NCBI GenBank assembly: GCA_036365515.1
Contig: CM070877.1
Span: 54,286,475 to 54,350,474 of the forward strand
Source: Torymus aiolomorphi
Lineage: Eukaryota > Arthropoda > Insecta > Hymenoptera > Torymidae
DNA length: 64,000 bases
Reading direction: 5' to 3'
In this document: positions 62,766 to 64,000 of the stretch, in pieces
Position numbering within the stretch: the first letter of the stretch is position 1
Layout: the number at the start of each line of letters is the position of its first letter
The notes under the pieces: generated by a model
What the model was told of the DNA's origin: nothing
Database searches by the model: none
The model's input: only the letters and a program-made list of their open reading frames with translations
Position numbers and translations under genes: made by a program

Positions 62766-64000
62766 ATTCCGCTTTGTAGCCGAAAGGGAGCGAAGTACCA
62801 TTTGCAAAGTACCTTCGCTTCCTCAGCACTACAGAGCAGGATTTTTTTTCGGCGCGCGTGATGACTTCGTGTGTTCGCGTGCGCCTGATTGCATTGTAAT
62901 TGAGAACGATAGGTGGCGCGTTGTCGTCCTCAAAGTACGCCGCGATCAAGCGCTCGACGCTGTCAAATTAATTTTACGCGAATTTGAACTATTTAAAGAG
63001 ATGCCTTTCACTTTACAGCACTCGACAGTCTCTTGGCTCGCAGGAACAAAGGCTCGAAAGGCATAAAATTTCGGCCCCCCGGAGATAAAGTCCGTGATGA
63101 AAGTGCCTTCGCCATAAACCTTGAGCTCATCTGTCATATTGCCGAGTAAACTACCCAGAGCAGGCCTGTATTCGTTTGGATTATTTCGATTACATTTAAA
63201 TATACACGAATCGGTGTCCATGTAGAGAACCCGCGCGGCTGTGAGTTTTTCAATAAAATTGTAAATTTCGAGACGCGCTTGCTCTGTCGTGTAAGCGGCT
63301 AATACAACACATGAGCTTCGCGCAGATTCTACGGCATCCTCTACGTAGCACCAATTCGCGTATAAGAGATTTTCGCTTACCGGCAGTACATCGAAAACCT
63401 CTTTTTCTGGTGCCGTTAACAGTCTCAGCAGGTCTTCGCGAGTTTTTACAATTTCTGTCTGCTTTAAATTAGAACGCTAACCAAACTTGCCCCAGAGTGA
63501 ATTTAAGCAGTACTTGGCAAGCGAGCGCATACCGGAATTTTTCTACAATTTTATCAGCGTCTAAGCTGATCCCTTCGTCGCGCTCGTACTCGTCAATGTA
63601 GCGCTTCTTTGACGCCGTGTCGACGGACCAGTCTGGCCAGCTGCTGGTCTGCTGTTTCAGCCGAAGGAAAGTATTTACATAATTGGCGAACAAACCGCCT
63701 TCGCCCGTGAGCTGGTCGTACTGCGTGCTCTCAAATTGCCATATCACGTAAATCTCGGTGATATTGTAGCCCAGTTCTATCGCCTTGCGCAGCTCGCGCA
63801 CAACCCATGTGCCTGTAAATTCACGATCTTCCACTTGCTCGTGATTGCAGTCCTCGTTGCGTAATTCGGCGCAAGAAGAACGGCATAGCTAGAAAATAAG
63901 GCGATTGTGCATTTTTACAGGCAGCACAGGCAGTAATAAATCACGAGGCGGTAACACACGACATTTAACTAGTCCCTCGACGCTCGCGAGATTGTTGTTT
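62766..64000 (-). pseudogene. polB: Protein-primed-type DNA polymerase B, C-terminal part
   Basis: Pieces of family B polymerase in three registers, running off the right edge. From the edge leftward: GLVKCRVLPPRDLLLP and GTWVVRELRKAIELGYNITE; then motif B as LAKYCLNSLWGKFG (after a frameshift near 63.54 kb); a TAG at about 63477; then motif C, YMDTDSCIF, near 63220 with both aspartates; and the C-terminus ending SLPFGYKAE after another frameshift near 62955. It would replicate the Polinton by protein priming. Motif A and the exonuclease domain must lie beyond 64000. Confidence 0.8.

Larger units (their letters stand above)
39646..64000 (-). mobile_element. Polinton/Maverick element, degenerate, interrupted, right end beyond the window
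   Basis: Minus-strand genes typical of Polintons occur in one run: PolB, FtsK/HerA-type ATPase, hydrophobic small protein, conserved structural-type protein, integrase with chromodomain, penton-like, basic core-like and major-capsid-like proteins, a conserved unknown, an adenain-type protease and a small ORF. The run is split at the penton-like gene by the insert 44786-59100. Spacing between genes is tight, with overlaps of a few bases, as in a virus-like genome. No terminal inverted repeat of the Polinton itself is seen. Several genes carry inactivating changes. Confidence 0.85.

Overview
The window looks like repeat-dominated, heterochromatin-like DNA from an animal nuclear genome, most probably an insect. 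Hymenoptera is a guess from the mix of element families. Nearly every coding trace belongs to a mobile element: two BEL/Pao, one Ty3/gypsy-like, one copia-like and one Penelope-like retroelement, plus a Polinton/Maverick and several cut-and-paste DNA transposons. I see no convincing cellular gene. Almost all the element genes are broken by stops or frameshifts.

Layout. 1-1.1 kb: AT-rich DNA with a diverged duplication. 1.1-7.25 kb: BEL/Pao copy 1 with a hairpin-rich leader. 7.6-14.76 kb: a gypsy-like element whose gag region encodes an unusually long string of CCHC knuckles. It is split between protease and reverse transcriptase by a 3.1-kb LTR-like insert (GGAA duplicated) that contains a large palindrome with tRNA-like boxes. 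14.8-28.4 kb: satellite and repeat territory with a 314-bp satellite (10 monomers, dimer structure), six exon-like modules of about 165 bp ending in GTAAGT, a 152-bp satellite, a palindrome and AT-rich tandem repeats. Several AG|GT points in the same stretch look like recursive splice sites. 28.7-31.4 kb: fold-back elements and MITEs. 32.05-34.74 kb: a copia-like element truncated at a GGC run. 35.2-37.3 kb: a DNA transposon with long terminal inverted repeats.

39.6-64 kb is one Polinton/Maverick read on the minus strand. It runs leftward from DNA polymerase B (beyond the right edge) through packaging ATPase, small hydrophobic protein, conserved structural-type protein, chromodomain integrase, penton-like protein, basic core-like protein, major-capsid-like protein, a conserved unknown, an adenain-type protease and a small PC4-like ORF. 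The penton-like gene is cut by a 14.3-kb insert, 44786-59100. Its ends read CACAGTG...CACTGTG, its arms are about 470 bp, and it is flanked by a CGTCG duplication. These are the hallmarks of Transib, the RAG-related superfamily. Inside it are two direct LTRs with a Met-type primer site, a Penelope-like element carrying a hammerhead ribozyme, an IS5/ISL2EU-like DDE transposase with a SWIM-finger partner, and BEL/Pao copy 2. The result is a layered insertion record.

The Polinton would have encoded virion assembly, replication and integration, but this copy is dead: two catalytic aspartates of the integrase are replaced, the protease has lost its catalytic-Cys region, and polymerase and ATPase are frameshifted. 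Family calls rest on motifs read by eye. Boundaries marked approximate were not confirmed by alignment.
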